Source of the DNA: QWPN01 sp044238145
GTDB taxonomy: Bacteria > Planctomycetota > Planctomycetia > Pirellulales > UBA1268
DNA length: 64,000 nucleotides
Reading direction: 5' to 3'
Assembly (NCBI GenBank): GCA_044238145.1
Contig: JBIIDT010000001.1
Coordinates: 62,001 to 126,000 of the forward strand
Shown here: positions 26,503-34,025 of the stretch, piece by piece
Layout: the number at the start of each line of letters is the position of its first letter
Position numbering within the stretch: the first letter of the stretch is position 1
The notes under the pieces: generated by a model
The model's input: the letters and a program-made list of their open reading frames with translations, nothing else
Database searches by the model: none
What the model was told of the DNA's origin: nothing
Program-made: the position numbers and the translations under genes

Positions 26503-28994
26503 GGTTCCCTCCAGTGGATCATGACGCCCGCACCCGGTGGATCGGGCCGCACCTCGTGCCGGCCGCGAATCTGTCGGGTCAGCGTCTCCACCAACTGCAT
26601 GCCGACGCCGCCGCGATTCGTGACGCCTCGGCCGATGCCCGGGCCGTCGTCGCCGACGAAGAGGAGGCAGTCGCCTCCCCGGCGCTCGAGCCGCACGACG
26701 AGGGTGCCGTGCGACCGGCCTCGGAAGCCGTGCTTGAGCGAGTTGAGCACGAGTTCCGAGGCGATCAGCGACAGCGGCACGGCCCGATCGACGGACATCT
26801 GCAGGGGTACCACCTCCAGCGTCACGGCCACCTCCGTGCCGTCGGGCCGGTTCGACGAGACGATCAACGCGAGCATTTCCCGGAGATACTCGGCGAAGTC
26901 GATCTGCTCGTACGTGCCGGTCGAGTAGAGCCGGTCGTGGATCAGGGACATCGCCCGGATCCGTTCACGGCACTCGAGAAACACGCCCCGTTGCTGCTCG
27001 CCCTCCAGTTTCGCGGATTGGATGCTCAACAGGCTGGAGATGACCTGCATGTTGTTCTTGACGCGATGGTGCACTTCCTTGAGGAGCGTCTCCGACTGGA
27101 ACCGGAGCCGTTGCTGCTCCTCGAGCTGCCGGCGCTCACCGATGTCCCGCAGGAATGCGCAGTGGCCGACGCCTGCGGCCGTGGGCACGGGCCAGACGAC
27201 GAGATCCGCGGGAAACGTCGTGCCGTCCGCCCGCATCACGGTCACTTCGCGGGATCGCTCGGGCTGACCGCCGCCCGCCGGGGCGAAAGCCCGCAGCCCG
27301 GTCGACGCGCCGGCGGCGTCGCGTAATTGCACGACCTCGTCCACCGCCCGGCCGACCGCATGCTCTCGCGCGACCCGGAAGTCGACCTCGGCATGGCGGT
27401 TCCATTCCGCGATCCGGCCGTCGGGATCGACCTCGATGAAGCAGTCCGCCGCGGTCTCGAGGATGAGCCGGAGCCGATGCTCCTGCTCCGCGACCGTGCG
27501 ATTCGCCGCGGCCCGCTCGGTCTCCAGCCGCAGGGCCTTGATCAGGGAGCCGCAGGAAGAGGTGAGCGGGGCCATCGAGTTGATCAGTTCCGAGTCGTAG
27601 CCGTCCGGCCGGTTGGCCAAACCGAGGAGGCCCACCATCTCCGAGCCGTAGGCGAGCGGGATGCCGACGAAGCAGCGCATCTCCGGATGACCTTTGGGAA
27701 GCCCGCCGCGCCTGGGGTCGGTGCCCGGCTCGTTCGCGATCACCGGCTCGCCGCTGGTCATGGCGGCCCCGAAGAGCGTGTGCAGGTTGCGAAACGTGAA
27801 TCCCGAGGCGCGACTCGACTCGTACAACTCCCGCGTTTCGTCGTTCCAGGCGATGTTGGTGAGGGCGTGCGTCTTGAGATAGGGGTGCCCTCGTTCGTCG
27901 TGCAACACTTCACCGATGAAGCCGTATTCACTGGTGGTGAAGTCGAGGATCCGGTTGAGCAGGTGTTCGAACAACACCGCCGGCGGCGTCCCGGCGATGA
28001 AGTCGCCCTGGCTCGTGCGGATGATGTCCATGATGCAGGCGACGGAGCGTTCCTGTTCCGCCTGCCGGTGGCGGTCGGTGAGATCGCGCGCCATGCCGAG
28101 ATAGCCCACGGGCCGCCCGCCATCGTCCTTGAGGGTCGATACGGTGAGCATGACCGGAATCCGCGTTCCGTCCTTCCGCACGTAGGTCCACTCGGCGGCA
28201 TGGGCGTCCTGGTGGCGGAGCGGGTGCACGAACGTCTGGAATCCCGCGACGGTCTCGCCGCACTGGGCGGAGAGTTCGGCCGCCCGCTGGGCGACCTCGA
28301 CGGGATCGTGGAAGATCTCCGGCGTCGTGCGGTTGACCAGGTCGGCGGCGGTGTAGCCCAGGAGCCGTTCCGCGGCAGGATTGAAGCTGCGAATGATGCC
28401 CGTCAGATCGGCGGAGATGATCGCCTCGCCGGCGTGCTCGATCATCGAGCGGCTCAAGTCGCTCTGGGCGAAGAGATCGCGACGCAGCCCCACTTCCCGG
28501 CGGGACGCGTTCCGCATGTCCATCAGTCGGACGGCCTGCCTGCCGAGGGCCGACAGCGCCTCCCGTTGTTCGTTCGTCAACCGCCGCGGAACGTGGTCCA
28601 CCACGCACAGCGTGCCGACGTTGTGGCGACCGTCGGGGGCCAGTGGAACCGCCGCATAGAACCGGACGCGGGGTTCCCCGAGCACGAGCGGATTGTCGGC
28701 GAATCGCGGGTCGGCCGCCGCGTCCGGCACCTCGAACAGGCGGTCCTCCACGATGGCGTGGCCGCAGAACGAGATGTCGCGGGGCGTCTCGCTGGCCGCG
28801 AGGCCGACGCGGCTCTTGAACCACTGGCGATTCCGGTCGACCAGGGAAATGAGGGCGATGGGCGTGCCGCAGATGATGGCCGCCAGGTGCGCCAGGTCGT
28901 CGAAGGCCGGTTCGTCCGGGCTGTCGATCAGGGCGAGGTCGTCCAGGGCCCGCTGCCGCGTCGGCTCATCGGCAGGGATCGGGGCCGGTTTCAT
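26499..28994 (-). CDS. Sensor histidine kinase, GAF-PAS-GAF-PAS-HisKA_2
   Basis: 831 residues, soluble (no membrane helices seen). The N-terminal GAF domain (about 20-160) has PIALISLVDRNRQWFKSRVG and ISFCGHAI. A PAS domain follows (IIRSFNPAAERLLGYTAADL), then a second GAF (PEMRCFVGIPLAYGSEMVGLLGL) and a second PAS (DCFIEVDPDGRIAEWNR). The transmitter has VHHRVKNNMQVISSLL with the phospho-acceptor His, and a short HATPase with ELVLNSLKHGF and DDGPGIGRG. This HisKA_2-type kinase is translationally coupled to PilZ upstream and to the response regulator downstream. Confidence 0.9.
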   Translation of the reverse strand: MKPAPIPADEPTRQRALDDLALIDSPDEPAFDDLAHLAAIICGTPIALISLVDRNRQWFKSRVGLAASETPRDISFCGHAIVEDRLFEVPDAAADPRFADNPLVLGEPRVRFYAAVPLAPDGRHNVGTLCVVDHVPRRLTNEQREALSALGRQAVRLMDMRNASRREVGLRRDLFAQSDLSRSMIEHAGEAIISADLTGIIRSFNPAAERLLGYTAADLVNRTTPEIFHDPVEVAQRAAELSAQCGETVAGFQTFVHPLRHQDAHAAEWTYVRKDGTRIPVMLTVSTLKDDGGRPVGYLGMARDLTDRHRQAEQERSVACIMDIIRTSQGDFIAGTPPAVLFEHLLNRILDFTTSEYGFIGEVLHDERGHPYLKTHALTNIAWNDETRELYESSRASGFTFRNLHTLFGAAMTSGEPVIANEPGTDPRRGGLPKGHPEMRCFVGIPLAYGSEMVGLLGLANRPDGYDSELINSMAPLTSSCGSLIKALRLETERAAANRTVAEQEHRLRLILETAADCFIEVDPDGRIAEWNRHAEVDFRVAREHAVGRAVDEVVQLRDAAGASTGLRAFAPAGGGQPERSREVTVMRADGTTFPADLVVWPVPTAAGVGHCAFLRDIGERRQLEEQQRLRFQSETLLKEVHHRVKNNMQVISSLLSIQSAKLEGEQQRGVFLECRERIRAMSLIHDRLYSTGTYEQIDFAEYLREMLALIVSSNRPDGTEVAVTLEVVPLQMSVDRAVPLSLIASELVLNSLKHGFRGRSHGTLVVRLERRGGDCLLFVGDDGPGIGRGVTNRGGVGMQLVETLTRQIRGRHEVRPDPPGAGVMIHWREP

Positions 28995-29356
28995 TCGTGC
29001 GCCGCGTCCCGCGGGTGTTCGGCCTGCCATCGGCGGTAGGCGGCGTCGATCATGTCCCATTTCATCGCGGGATCGATGCGTTGAAACTCGATGCCCAGCC
29101 GCCAGCCCGCGGGGGTCCGTTCGCGACGGATGACATCACCCACGATGCATGCGGAGTCGGACGTGTCCGCGATCGGGCAGGAGATCTCGACCTGCTGGCC
29201 GATGCCTTCGGCCGGGGATGCGGTGCACACGGAGCAACCCTGTCGCGAGATGTCACTGATCACGGCCTCATGAAACGCCGCGGTCGATCCGGCCGTTCGG
29301 ATGCCGCAGGGAAGATCCAGCGAGAAGCGGTTGCCGCGGCGTTGATCCGCGTTCAT
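28991..29356 (-). CDS. PilZ domain protein
   Basis: 121 residues, a single PilZ domain. The cyclic-di-GMP motifs are R6-x3-R10 (RRGNR) and D35-x-S37-x2-G40 (DISRQG), followed by a beta-barrel ending GWRLGIEFQRID. It is the likely effector or sensor arm of the adjacent kinase/cyclase-phosphodiesterase pair; its stop overlaps the kinase start. ATG 29356 is chosen because the Arg motif follows within six residues; longer open frames upstream run through repeat DNA. Confidence 0.88.
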   Translation of the reverse strand: MNADQRRGNRFSLDLPCGIRTAGSTAAFHEAVISDISRQGCSVCTASPAEGIGQQVEISCPIADTSDSACIVGDVIRRERTPAGWRLGIEFQRIDPAMKWDMIDAAYRRWQAEHPRDAAHE

Positions 29357-29467
29357 CGGGCGGGACTCCTCGGGCCTCGGCGGGCGAGCCGGAAAAGAGT
29401 CCGGATCGCCACCTCTCCCGAGAATAGGCGTTTGGCTTGCGGCCCGCAAAGAATCGGCTTTTCTTGC

Positions 29468-29558
29468 CCTGCGGCGGCTTTCGGCGAGGCTCGCCTGGAG
29501 GGCGAGCCATCGCCCGGCTGGTCGCACCTTGGCTGCGACCACGCCGGGCCAAGGCTGC
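29468..29558. repeat. 91-bp direct repeat, copy 1
   Basis: Identical base for base to copy 2, 127 bp away. It contains two inverted repeats: GGCTCGCC with GGCGAGCC around 29488-29507, and GGTCGCA with TGCGACC around a CCTTGGC loop (29520-29540). No ORF conservation is evident. Candidate structured intergenic repeat of unknown function. Confidence 0.85.
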
Positions 29559-29594
29559 ACGGGGCTGTGTTTCGCGCCGGCGCATCCCTGCGGG

Positions 29595-29685
29595 CCTGCG
29601 GCGGCTTTCGGCGAGGCTCGCCTGGAGGGCGAGCCATCGCCCGGCTGGTCGCACCTTGGCTGCGACCACGCCGGGCCAAGGCTGC
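29595..29685. repeat. 91-bp direct repeat, copy 2
   Basis: Exact second copy of the 29468-29558 element, separated from it by 36 bp of unrelated sequence. Perfect identity suggests recent duplication or gene-conversion-like maintenance. Confidence 0.85.
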
Positions 29686-29726
29686 GCGGGCCATGGATGG
29701 CCGTGCAGCCGTAAAGCATAGATAGC

Positions 29727-29762
29727 AAAAAACTCCGCCCGGGGGTTTCCCCCCGGGCGGAG
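29727..29762 (-). terminator. Intrinsic terminator of the Cys-rich gene
   Basis: A perfect 13-bp GC-rich stem (29762-29750 with 29745-29733) with a four-base loop is followed on the minus strand by six Ts (29732-29727). It lies 54 bases past the stop of the Cys-rich repeat gene. Confidence 0.92.
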
Positions 29763-29815
29763 CTCACTGGCCGAAGTCGGGCAACAGATCTCCGTTCGAC
29801 CTATCTACCCTCGAA

Positions 29816-30568
29816 TCACTTGGCGGCGACCGTGCGGCTCACCGCGACCATCCGGCCCTGCGTCGTCGACGCAGAGGCATCGGGGGTCGGGGCAGCAGCC
29901 GACTCGACGCAGCCGTTGCCGGCACCGCACGCCGGCTCGGCACCGCAGGCCGGCTCGCAGCAACCGTTGCCGGCCGAGCAGTCAGCCTCGCCGCAGCAGC
30001 TGTCGCAGCAGCTCTTGCGGGCATGGCAGGCCTTCTTCGCGGCGTGGATCGCCCGGAGAAGGTCACGGATCGGCGTGCACTTCTTCCGGCACCCACCGCA
30101 GCACGAGGCCGCACCGCAGGCCGGCTCGCAGCAGCCGTTGCCGGCGTCGCAAGCGGGCTCCGCACAGCCGTTGCCAGCACCGCAGGCGGGCTCCGCACAG
30201 CCGTTGCCAGCGCCGCAGGCGGGCTCACAGCAGCTGTCGCAGCAGCCATGGTGCTTCCGCTTGCACTTCTCGAACAGGCCCTTCAGCCCGCCGAAAAGGT
30301 CATGCTTCTTCCGGCACCCACCGCAGCACGAGGCCGCACCGCAGGCCGGCTCGCAGCAGCCGTTGCCGGCGTCGCAAGCGGGCTCCGCACAACCATTGCC
30401 GGCACCGCAGCCGGGCTCACAGCAGCCGTTGCCGGCGTCGCAGCCGGGCTCACAGCACGAGGCACAGCCCTTGTGGCCGAGCATCCGGTCAAGGAGCTCG
30501 AAACCGAAGGACTGGGTACAAACGGTGACGCCGAGAATCAGCGCACCGAGAAACATCATACGCTTCAT
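29816..30568 (-). CDS. Secreted cysteine-rich repeat protein
   Basis: 250 residues. A signal peptide (RMMFLGALILGVTVCTQSFG) precedes a Cys-rich body of about ten degenerate 12-residue units of the form C-x-E-P-x-C-x-A-G-N-G-C. I count about 43 cysteines after the signal peptide. Two larger blocks each end in AASCCGGCRKK, separated by Lys/His-rich linkers (LKGLFEKCKRKHHG and IRDLLRAIHAAKKACHARK). The tail is Ala/Thr/Ser-rich. I expect a disulfide-cross-linked or metal-binding envelope protein. AGGAG lies 11 bases upstream of ATG 30568, and a strong terminator follows. Function unknown. Confidence 0.8.
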   Translation of the reverse strand: MKRMMFLGALILGVTVCTQSFGFELLDRMLGHKGCASCCEPGCDAGNGCCEPGCGAGNGCAEPACDAGNGCCEPACGAASCCGGCRKKHDLFGGLKGLFEKCKRKHHGCCDSCCEPACGAGNGCAEPACGAGNGCAEPACDAGNGCCEPACGAASCCGGCRKKCTPIRDLLRAIHAAKKACHARKSCCDSCCGEADCSAGNGCCEPACGAEPACGAGNGCVESAAAPTPDASASTTQGRMVAVSRTVAAK

Positions 30569-31026
30569 CGAGCCACATCTCCTTTGCTTGTGAATCACCG
30601 GCGTGCTCGTCCCGCTTGCGACGCTGTCACCCCGAGGTTGTGATCCACGAACTCTCTGCGGCAGGCCTGTCGAGCCATTCCGTGACTCGAAGGATCTCAG
30701 GTTACTGCCGCCCCCTGGTTGCCCGACGGGCACAGTGATGCCCCGGGGGACATGGGGGCTATCGGCGACACCGCGAAAGCGGCTTGAGCGAGCCTCGCGT
30801 ATTTTTCGAGCGACGCTGCGCGGCTGCGCGTTGCGTCGAGCCTGCCGTCGACTCCGCTTCGGCAAGCTGTGCGGCGCGGCCGCGTACGACCGGTACGGAT
30901 TCACGCGCCGCGGCGTCACGAGCCGCAGGGTTTACCACGGCGGACGCCCGTCGTGGCGGACCTTGCGGGCTCCGCGGACGCGGGCCCGATGATTGACAGG
31001 CTCACCGCGACCGGTAGACTCTGCCA
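30569..31026. other. Divergent promoter region
   Basis: About 458 bases between the Cys-rich gene (minus) and the riboswitch-led operon (plus). Apart from the promoter at 30993-31020 and GC-rich inverted repeats, I see no gene. Short ORFs here have Arg/Ala-rich, non-conserved translations. Confidence 0.5.
30993..31020 (+). promoter_or_regulatory. Sigma70-like promoter for the cobalamin-riboswitch operon
   Basis: TTGACA at 30993-30998, a 16-bp spacer and TAGACT at 31015-31020. This predicts a transcript start at about 31027, which is exactly where the riboswitch P1 stem begins. The coincidence supports both calls. Confidence 0.7.
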
Positions 31027-31226
31027 CTGACTCTGGTGGCCGGGCGAAAACGCTGTTTTTCATCCGGCGAACAGGGAACACCGGTGCGAATCCGGGACGG
31101 CCCCGCCGCTGTGACCAGGCGTCGAGGCCGGCTGTTTCGAGCCATTGCGGCCCGTCCCATGGGGATGGCCGTGAGAAGGCATGCAGCCGGCCGAGCCTGG
31201 GAGTCAGAAGACCTACCACGAGTCAG
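31027..31226 (+). ncRNA. Cobalamin riboswitch
   Basis: The conserved core reads GGGAACACCGGTGCGAATCC (31074-31093) followed by GGGACGGCCCCGCCGCTGTG. The B12 box AGTCAGAAGACCTACC lies at 31202-31217. P1 is formed by CTGACTC (31027-31033) and GAGTCAG (31220-31226). All main consensus segments of the cobalamin family are in order, on the plus strand. It controls the operon starting at 31389, probably by transcription termination at the hairpin 31262-31285. Confidence 0.93.
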
Positions 31227-31261
31227 GAGTCTGCCGAACCGCGAGGGCGGGATGGCGGGCA

Positions 31262-31285
31262 CGGCCGCGGCAGCGGCCGGTTTTT
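31262..31285 (+). terminator. Intrinsic terminator forming the riboswitch expression platform
   Basis: CGGCCGC (31262-31268) pairs perfectly with GCGGCCG (31273-31279) around GGCA, and TTTTT follows at 31281-31285. It lies 36 bases after the riboswitch and about 100 bases before the first gene, the classic place for B12-dependent transcription attenuation. Confidence 0.85.
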
Positions 31286-31388
31286 GACCGTCAAGGACCC
31301 GCTACCGCGAGCGTTCGTCGTGCCCGAGGGTCGTGCGTGCGCACGCGCGGCTGGTCGGGAAGGCGTGCGCCCGTGGGCCGGCCAGCGC

Positions 31389-32198
31389 ATGGAAACGCCC
31401 TCACGGTCGAACCGCGGCGGGATGACGCTCGTCGAGATGCTCGTCGTGGTCGCCGTGCTGGCGGCGGTCATGGCCCTGCTCCTGCCCGCGGTCCAGTCGG
31501 CGAGGGAGCTCGGTCGCAGGACCGTGTGCATGAACAACCTCCGTAACGTGGGCTGCGCGTTGCATGGCCACCTGCTCGCCCGGCGGCGGTTTCCCGTCGG
31601 CTGCCTCGAGTGGCGGGTCGCAGGCAAGTCGGGAACGGCCCGGTGCCTCGCCTGGAGCGGGTTCATCCTGCCGTGGCTCGAGGAGCAGCCGCTGGCGGAC
31701 CGTCTCGACCTGTCGCGGCCCTTCGACCATCCGGCCAATGCCGCCGCCGCGGCGGTGCCGCTGGCCGTGTATCGCTGCCCGTCGGCGGGGCGTGCAGCCG
31801 TGGTGGGGGGCATGGGCGGCTGTGACTACGGCGGCATCGCCGGCGAGCGGATCATGTCGCCGAACAATCCGGAGAAGGGGGTCCTCGTGCACGACCGCGG
31901 CTTTGCCGAACGGCAGATCGGCGACGGGCTGGCGAAGACGGCGTTCGTCGGCGAGTGCGCCTCCGGAGCCTGGCCCGACGGCCAGTGGATCAACGGCCGC
32001 AACCTCTTCGATCAGGCCTACGCCGTGAACTGGCCGACCTGGGAGGACGAACTCCGTAGCCGCCACCCGGGCGGAGCGCACGCCCTGTTCGGCGACGGCG
32101 CGGTGCGGCTCGTCGCCGATTCCACCGACACGCGAGTTCTCGCCGCAGCCTGCACCCGCTCAGGTGGCGAGGCGGGTACGACGGGAGACCAGCGATGA
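31389..32198 (+). CDS. DUF1559 prepilin-like protein with H-X9-DG tail
   Basis: 269 residues. The N-terminus GGMTLVEMLVVVAVLAAVMALLLPAVQSARE is a type IV prepilin-like leader with cleavage expected between Gly and Met, then a membrane helix. NNLRNVGCALHGH is the DUF1559 block. The C-terminus has HPGGAHALFGDGAVRLV, matching H-X9-DG exactly. Such proteins are expanded in planctomycetes; their role is unknown. It is the first gene after a cobalamin riboswitch, so its expression should fall when B12 is plentiful. No good ribosome site precedes ATG 31389, so an upstream GTG remains possible. Its stop overlaps an in-frame ATG of the next gene. Confidence 0.85.
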   Translation: METPSRSNRGGMTLVEMLVVVAVLAAVMALLLPAVQSARELGRRTVCMNNLRNVGCALHGHLLARRRFPVGCLEWRVAGKSGTARCLAWSGFILPWLEEQPLADRLDLSRPFDHPANAAAAAVPLAVYRCPSAGRAAVVGGMGGCDYGGIAGERIMSPNNPEKGVLVHDRGFAERQIGDGLAKTAFVGECASGAWPDGQWINGRNLFDQAYAVNWPTWEDELRSRHPGGAHALFGDGAVRLVADSTDTRVLAAACTRSGGEAGTTGDQR

Positions 32199-32353
32199 CC
32201 GCACCGCCCCTTCGCGGGCCCGAAGGTGCCGCTTCCCGCACCCGGTCCCAGCCTCGGCGCGGCGGTGCCGCTCCTGCGGTCACGTTGTCGCCGTCCGGCT
32301 TGCCACCGGACCCGCGTAGCCACTCCTTCGTAGCGATCAATGGAAAATCGTCC

Positions 32354-33172
32354 ATGCGTTTCGTCTTCCGCTTCCTCGTTCTCGCGAACTGCGTCGCGCA
32401 CATCCCGGCCCGGGCGGATGTGGTGCTCAATTTCAATGACCTGACGGTTCCGGCCGCGGGCTATTTCAACGGCGACCCGGGTACGCTGTCACCGGGTCAA
32501 TCGGTAAACACGCCCTGGTCGTCGGCCGGCGTGTCGTTCGCGAACATGTTCGGCATCGACTCCTACGGCGGCTTCAACTACGAGTACTGGTACGGCTTCG
32601 CCTATTCGAACGTCGTCAACACGACCGACTCGAGCTTCACGAACCAGTACGCCTCCAAGCCGGGCGGTGGCTACGGGGGATCCGCCACCTATGCCGTCGC
32701 CTACGACGACGGTGCCGCGATAACGCTTCCGGTGCCGACCACGGTCTCTGGCTTCCAGATCGCCAACACCACGTACACGTATGGCGTGATGACTCTGACC
32801 GATCCCAATGGATTCAGCACGCCGCTCGCGACCGGAACGGGCTGGTTCGCGGTGACGGCCACCGGCAAACTCGGGACGACGACGACGGGCTCGGCGACGT
32901 TCTCCCTTGCCGAGTTGCGCGGCACATCACCCCCGGGCGTCCTCGCGACCTGGACATGGTTCGATCTCACTGCGCTCGGCACGGTGGACACGATCACGTT
33001 CACGTTCGACGGGTCCGACCAGGGGGCATTCGGCCTCAACACGCCCGCCTACTTCGCCATGGACGACCTCACCGTGACGGCCGTGCCGGAGCCGGCGACG
33101 ATCGCCCTGCTGGCCGGCGGCGGTGCGCTGTTCGGCTGGATCGCGGTGCGGCGGCGGGTGCGGACCCCATGA
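32354..33172 (+). CDS. DUF4465-like PEP-CTERM protein
   Basis: 272 residues. Signal peptide is MRFVFRFLVLANCVAHIPARA. The body resembles DUF4465: LNFNDLTVPAAGYFNGDPG, a GVSFANMFGIDSYGG strand, YEYWYGFAYSNVVNTTDSS, NQYASKPGGG and ATYAVAYDDG. AVPEPATIALLAGGGALFGWIAVRRRVR is a PEP-CTERM sorting signal, so the protein is surface-anchored after exosortase processing. From memory, DUF4465 proteins of Bacteroidetes occur in B12-riboswitch operons and one subgroup (BtuH) was reported to bind cobalamin; this needs checking. The start at 32354 is set by the signal peptide. ATG 32195, overlapping the previous stop, is in frame but adds 53 non-conserved residues. Confidence 0.82.
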   Translation: MRFVFRFLVLANCVAHIPARADVVLNFNDLTVPAAGYFNGDPGTLSPGQSVNTPWSSAGVSFANMFGIDSYGGFNYEYWYGFAYSNVVNTTDSSFTNQYASKPGGGYGGSATYAVAYDDGAAITLPVPTTVSGFQIANTTYTYGVMTLTDPNGFSTPLATGTGWFAVTATGKLGTTTTGSATFSLAELRGTSPPGVLATWTWFDLTALGTVDTITFTFDGSDQGAFGLNTPAYFAMDDLTVTAVPEPATIALLAGGGALFGWIAVRRRVRTP

Positions 33173-33996
33173 CCGGGCCCGATGCCGCGCGGGAGGCGGC
33201 CCTCGAGCACAACGCGCGGGCCTGGGACCGGCTGGCGGCGGCCGGCGCGGCGCTGGCGACGCCGGCCCTCGACGATGCGTTCAGCGATCCCCGTGGCTGG
33301 CTCGGCGGCGGCTCCGCGGGACGGCCGTGGCTGCCGGAGCGGCTCGACGGCCTCGAGGTGCTCTGCCTGGCCGCCGGGGGCGGGAAGCACGGTCCGCTGT
33401 ACGCGGCGGCCGGGGCCCGCGTGACCGTGGTCGACCTGTCGCCGGCGATGCTCGAACTCGACCGGGCGGTGGCCCGCGAGCGGAAGATCGACCTCGAGAT
33501 CCTGCAGGGCTCGATGGACGACCTTTCGATGTTCGCCGCGGGAAGCTTCGACGTCGTCATTCATCCGGTGAGCACCTGCTACCTGCCCGACGTGGCCCAG
33601 GTGTTTCGCGCGGTGGCTCGCGTGGTTCGGCCGGGCGGCATCTACGTCAGCCAGCACAAGGCCCCTGCCAGCCTGCAGGCCGGCCTCACGCCCGGCCCCG
33701 GCGGCCATTACGAACTGGTGCACCCCGTCGGCCGCCGGGAGCCGCTGCCCCCCGAGCCCCCGTCGCGGCTGCGCGAGGCCGGCACGCGGGAGTTCGTCCA
33801 TTCGCTCTCCGCCCTGCTCGGGGGCCTGTGCGCGGCCGGGTTCACGATCGAGGATGTCGGCGAGCCCGATCACCGGCAGCCCGGGGCGACGCCGGGGTCC
33901 TTCGCCCACCGGGCCGAGTTCCTTCCGCCCTACCTGCGGATTCTCGCCCGCCGCACGGCGATCGGCTCCGCCCGGGGAATCGTGCTGGTAGAGTAA
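33169..33996 (+). CDS. Class I SAM-dependent methyltransferase
   Basis: 275 residues. Motif I is LEVLCLAAGGGKHGPLYAAAGARVTVVDLS. The acidic residue at the end of strand beta2 (VVDLSPAML) should bind the ribose. Post-motif strands include EILQGSMDDLS and SFDVVIHPVSTCYLPDV, then RVVRPGGIYVSQHK. The family methylates small molecules or cofactors; the acceptor is unknown. Start ATG 33169 overlaps the DUF4465 gene stop (ATGA), so it is translationally coupled and would fall under the same cobalamin riboswitch. Confidence 0.85.
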   Translation: MTGPDAAREAALEHNARAWDRLAAAGAALATPALDDAFSDPRGWLGGGSAGRPWLPERLDGLEVLCLAAGGGKHGPLYAAAGARVTVVDLSPAMLELDRAVARERKIDLEILQGSMDDLSMFAAGSFDVVIHPVSTCYLPDVAQVFRAVARVVRPGGIYVSQHKAPASLQAGLTPGPGGHYELVHPVGRREPLPPEPPSRLREAGTREFVHSLSALLGGLCAAGFTIEDVGEPDHRQPGATPGSFAHRAEFLPPYLRILARRTAIGSARGIVLVE

Positions 33997-34025
33997 AGGC
34001 TTCGTGCCCCGCGGAGAACACCGTG

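Larger units (their letters stand above)
29357..29815. other. Intergenic region with duplicated element and terminator
   Basis: 459 bases without a credible gene. It holds the promoter region of the PilZ operon, two identical 91-bp elements and the terminator of the Cys-rich gene, each listed separately. ORFs across it have repetitive, low-complexity translations and are rejected. Confidence 0.7.

Noticed and set aside
29816..30568. CRISPR-like repetitive DNA
   Set aside because: Repeats are in frame, degenerate and code for a Cys-rich protein with a signal peptide, without constant spacer sizes.
30993..31388. N-terminal extension of the DUF1559 ORF through the riboswitch
   Set aside because: The frame is open by chance; this stretch is a structured RNA leader with a terminator and cannot be part of the protein.
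31389..32198. A true type IV pilin subunit
   Set aside because: Only the leader and first helix are pilin-like; the H-X9-DG tail marks the planctomycete DUF1559 group, whose role is unknown.
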